Source of the DNA: an uncultured Clostridium sp.
GTDB lineage: Bacteria > Bacillota > Clostridia > Lachnospirales > Lachnospiraceae
Reading direction: 5' to 3'
DNA: 6,979 nt
NCBI GenBank assembly: GCA_958442925.1
Contig: CAUCIO010000117.1
Span: 1-6,979, forward strand
Under the pieces are notes generated by a model that ran no database searches, was not told where the DNA came from, and saw only the letters and a program-made list of their open reading frames with translations. Within the stretch, counting starts at the first letter, position 1; every line of letters starts with the position of its first letter. Below are positions 6,731 to 6,979 of this stretch, one piece after another. The translations under genes and the position numbers were made by a program.

Positions 6731-6751
6731 TAAGGGCTGTGATGCTATAAT
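6724..6751 (+). promoter_or_regulatory. probable promoter of the AlbA_2-domain gene
   Basis: TTGCTT (6724-6729), 16 bases, then TATAAT (6746-6751) preceded by TGC, an extended and perfect -10. The start codon is about 100 bases downstream, leaving a fairly long leader. A second TTGACT at 6751-6756 has only a 14-base gap to TATACT (6771-6776), so it is less likely. Confidence 0.55.
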
Positions 6752-6852
6752 TGACTTTAAAATAGGCGGATATACTGTTTGGGATAAAATAAAGTAAGAA
6801 GGGCTTGCATACTTAAAGCCGGGAATACTATCAAAGAAAGCGAGGTGTTACA

Positions 6853-6979
6853 ATGACCATAGAAGAAATTCTTGCAGGAGAATCAAAGAATGTGGAGTTC
6901 AAAGAGAACCTGCCGGATAAAAGTATCAAATATATGAAGTCTGTGGTTGCCTTTGCAAATGGAACCGGAGGAAAAATCA
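6853..6979 (+). CDS. AlbA_2 (Schlafen-like) domain protein, 5' fragment
   Basis: The frame starts at ATG 6853, 7 bases after GAGG (6842-6845), and is open to the end of the window, giving 42 codons. The visible N-terminus has the pattern of an AlbA_2 (Slfn AlbA_2) domain: acidic start, then NVEFKENLP, a helix, and VVAFANGTGGKI, which matches the family's conserved EFK and AFANxxGG elements. Complete members usually continue with a DNA-binding or ATPase-like C-terminal region and are annotated as putative transcriptional regulators or ATP-binding proteins; their role is mostly unknown. It diverges from the minus-strand chimera across an AT-rich spacer. With so little sequence, only the domain can be proposed. 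Confidence 0.75.
   Translation, partial: MTIEEILAGESKNVEFKENLPDKSIKYMKSVVAFANGTGGKI

Larger units (their letters stand above)
6520..6852. other. AT-rich divergent intergenic region, no gene seen
   Basis: A 333-base spacer between the minus-strand chimera and the plus-strand AlbA_2 gene. It is visibly richer in A and T than the flanking genes, especially from 6590 to 6740. It holds the minus-strand promoter (6579-6607), a perfect inverted repeat (6709-6730) and a plus-strand promoter (6724-6751). A 43-codon plus-strand frame (6619-6750) has no ribosome binding site and is not called. Confidence 0.7.

Noticed and set aside
6619..6750. 43-codon plus-strand frame in the AT-rich spacer
   Set aside because: No ribosome binding site before its ATG, composition is that of AT-rich noncoding DNA, and it overlaps the promoter elements of the next gene.

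Overview
The window looks like a chromosomal segment from a Gram-positive anaerobe of the class Clostridia, most likely Lachnospiraceae. The evidence is indirect: strong AGGAGG-type ribosome binding sites, frequent GTG/TTG starts, a short L-aspartate oxidase, a 3H-domain NiaR-type regulator beside NAD biosynthesis genes, and sigma-A-like promoters. No rRNA, tRNA, CRISPR array or insertion sequence was seen. Genus cannot be assigned from this sequence alone.

Left block (1-2077, + strand): the 3' part of nadB, complete nadC and a NiaR-like repressor form the tail of a de novo NAD operon. NadB oxidises aspartate to iminoaspartate, NadA (presumably upstream, outside the window) makes quinolinate, and NadC converts it to nicotinate mononucleotide. 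The repressor probably senses nicotinate and controls the pathway. A hairpin with a T-rich tail follows at 2111-2139.

Middle block (2150-4911, + strand): a near-consensus promoter and an inverted-repeat operator lead into four closely spaced genes. They encode an ArsR/SmtB metalloregulator with the ELCxC sensor motif, a CobW/COG0523 GTPase with an altered cysteine motif, a tiny CxxC thioredoxin-like protein, and an ArsP/COG0701 permease with the TPFCSCS motif. All four carry paired cysteines. This is the most interesting candidate system: a metal- or metalloid-responsive unit combining sensor, metallochaperone-like GTPase, thiol protein and membrane permease, with no ArsB or ArsC in the window. 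A strong two-way hairpin terminator closes it.

Right block (4924-6979): on the minus strand one continuous reading frame joins the first about 300 residues of a TRAP-type DctM large permease to the last about 220 residues of a D-2-hydroxyacid dehydrogenase. Neither half is complete. It looks like two neighbouring genes fused in frame by a deletion, or an assembly error. Diverging from it, after an AT-rich 333-base spacer with promoters for both directions, is the start of a gene for an AlbA_2 (Schlafen-like) domain protein that runs off the window.
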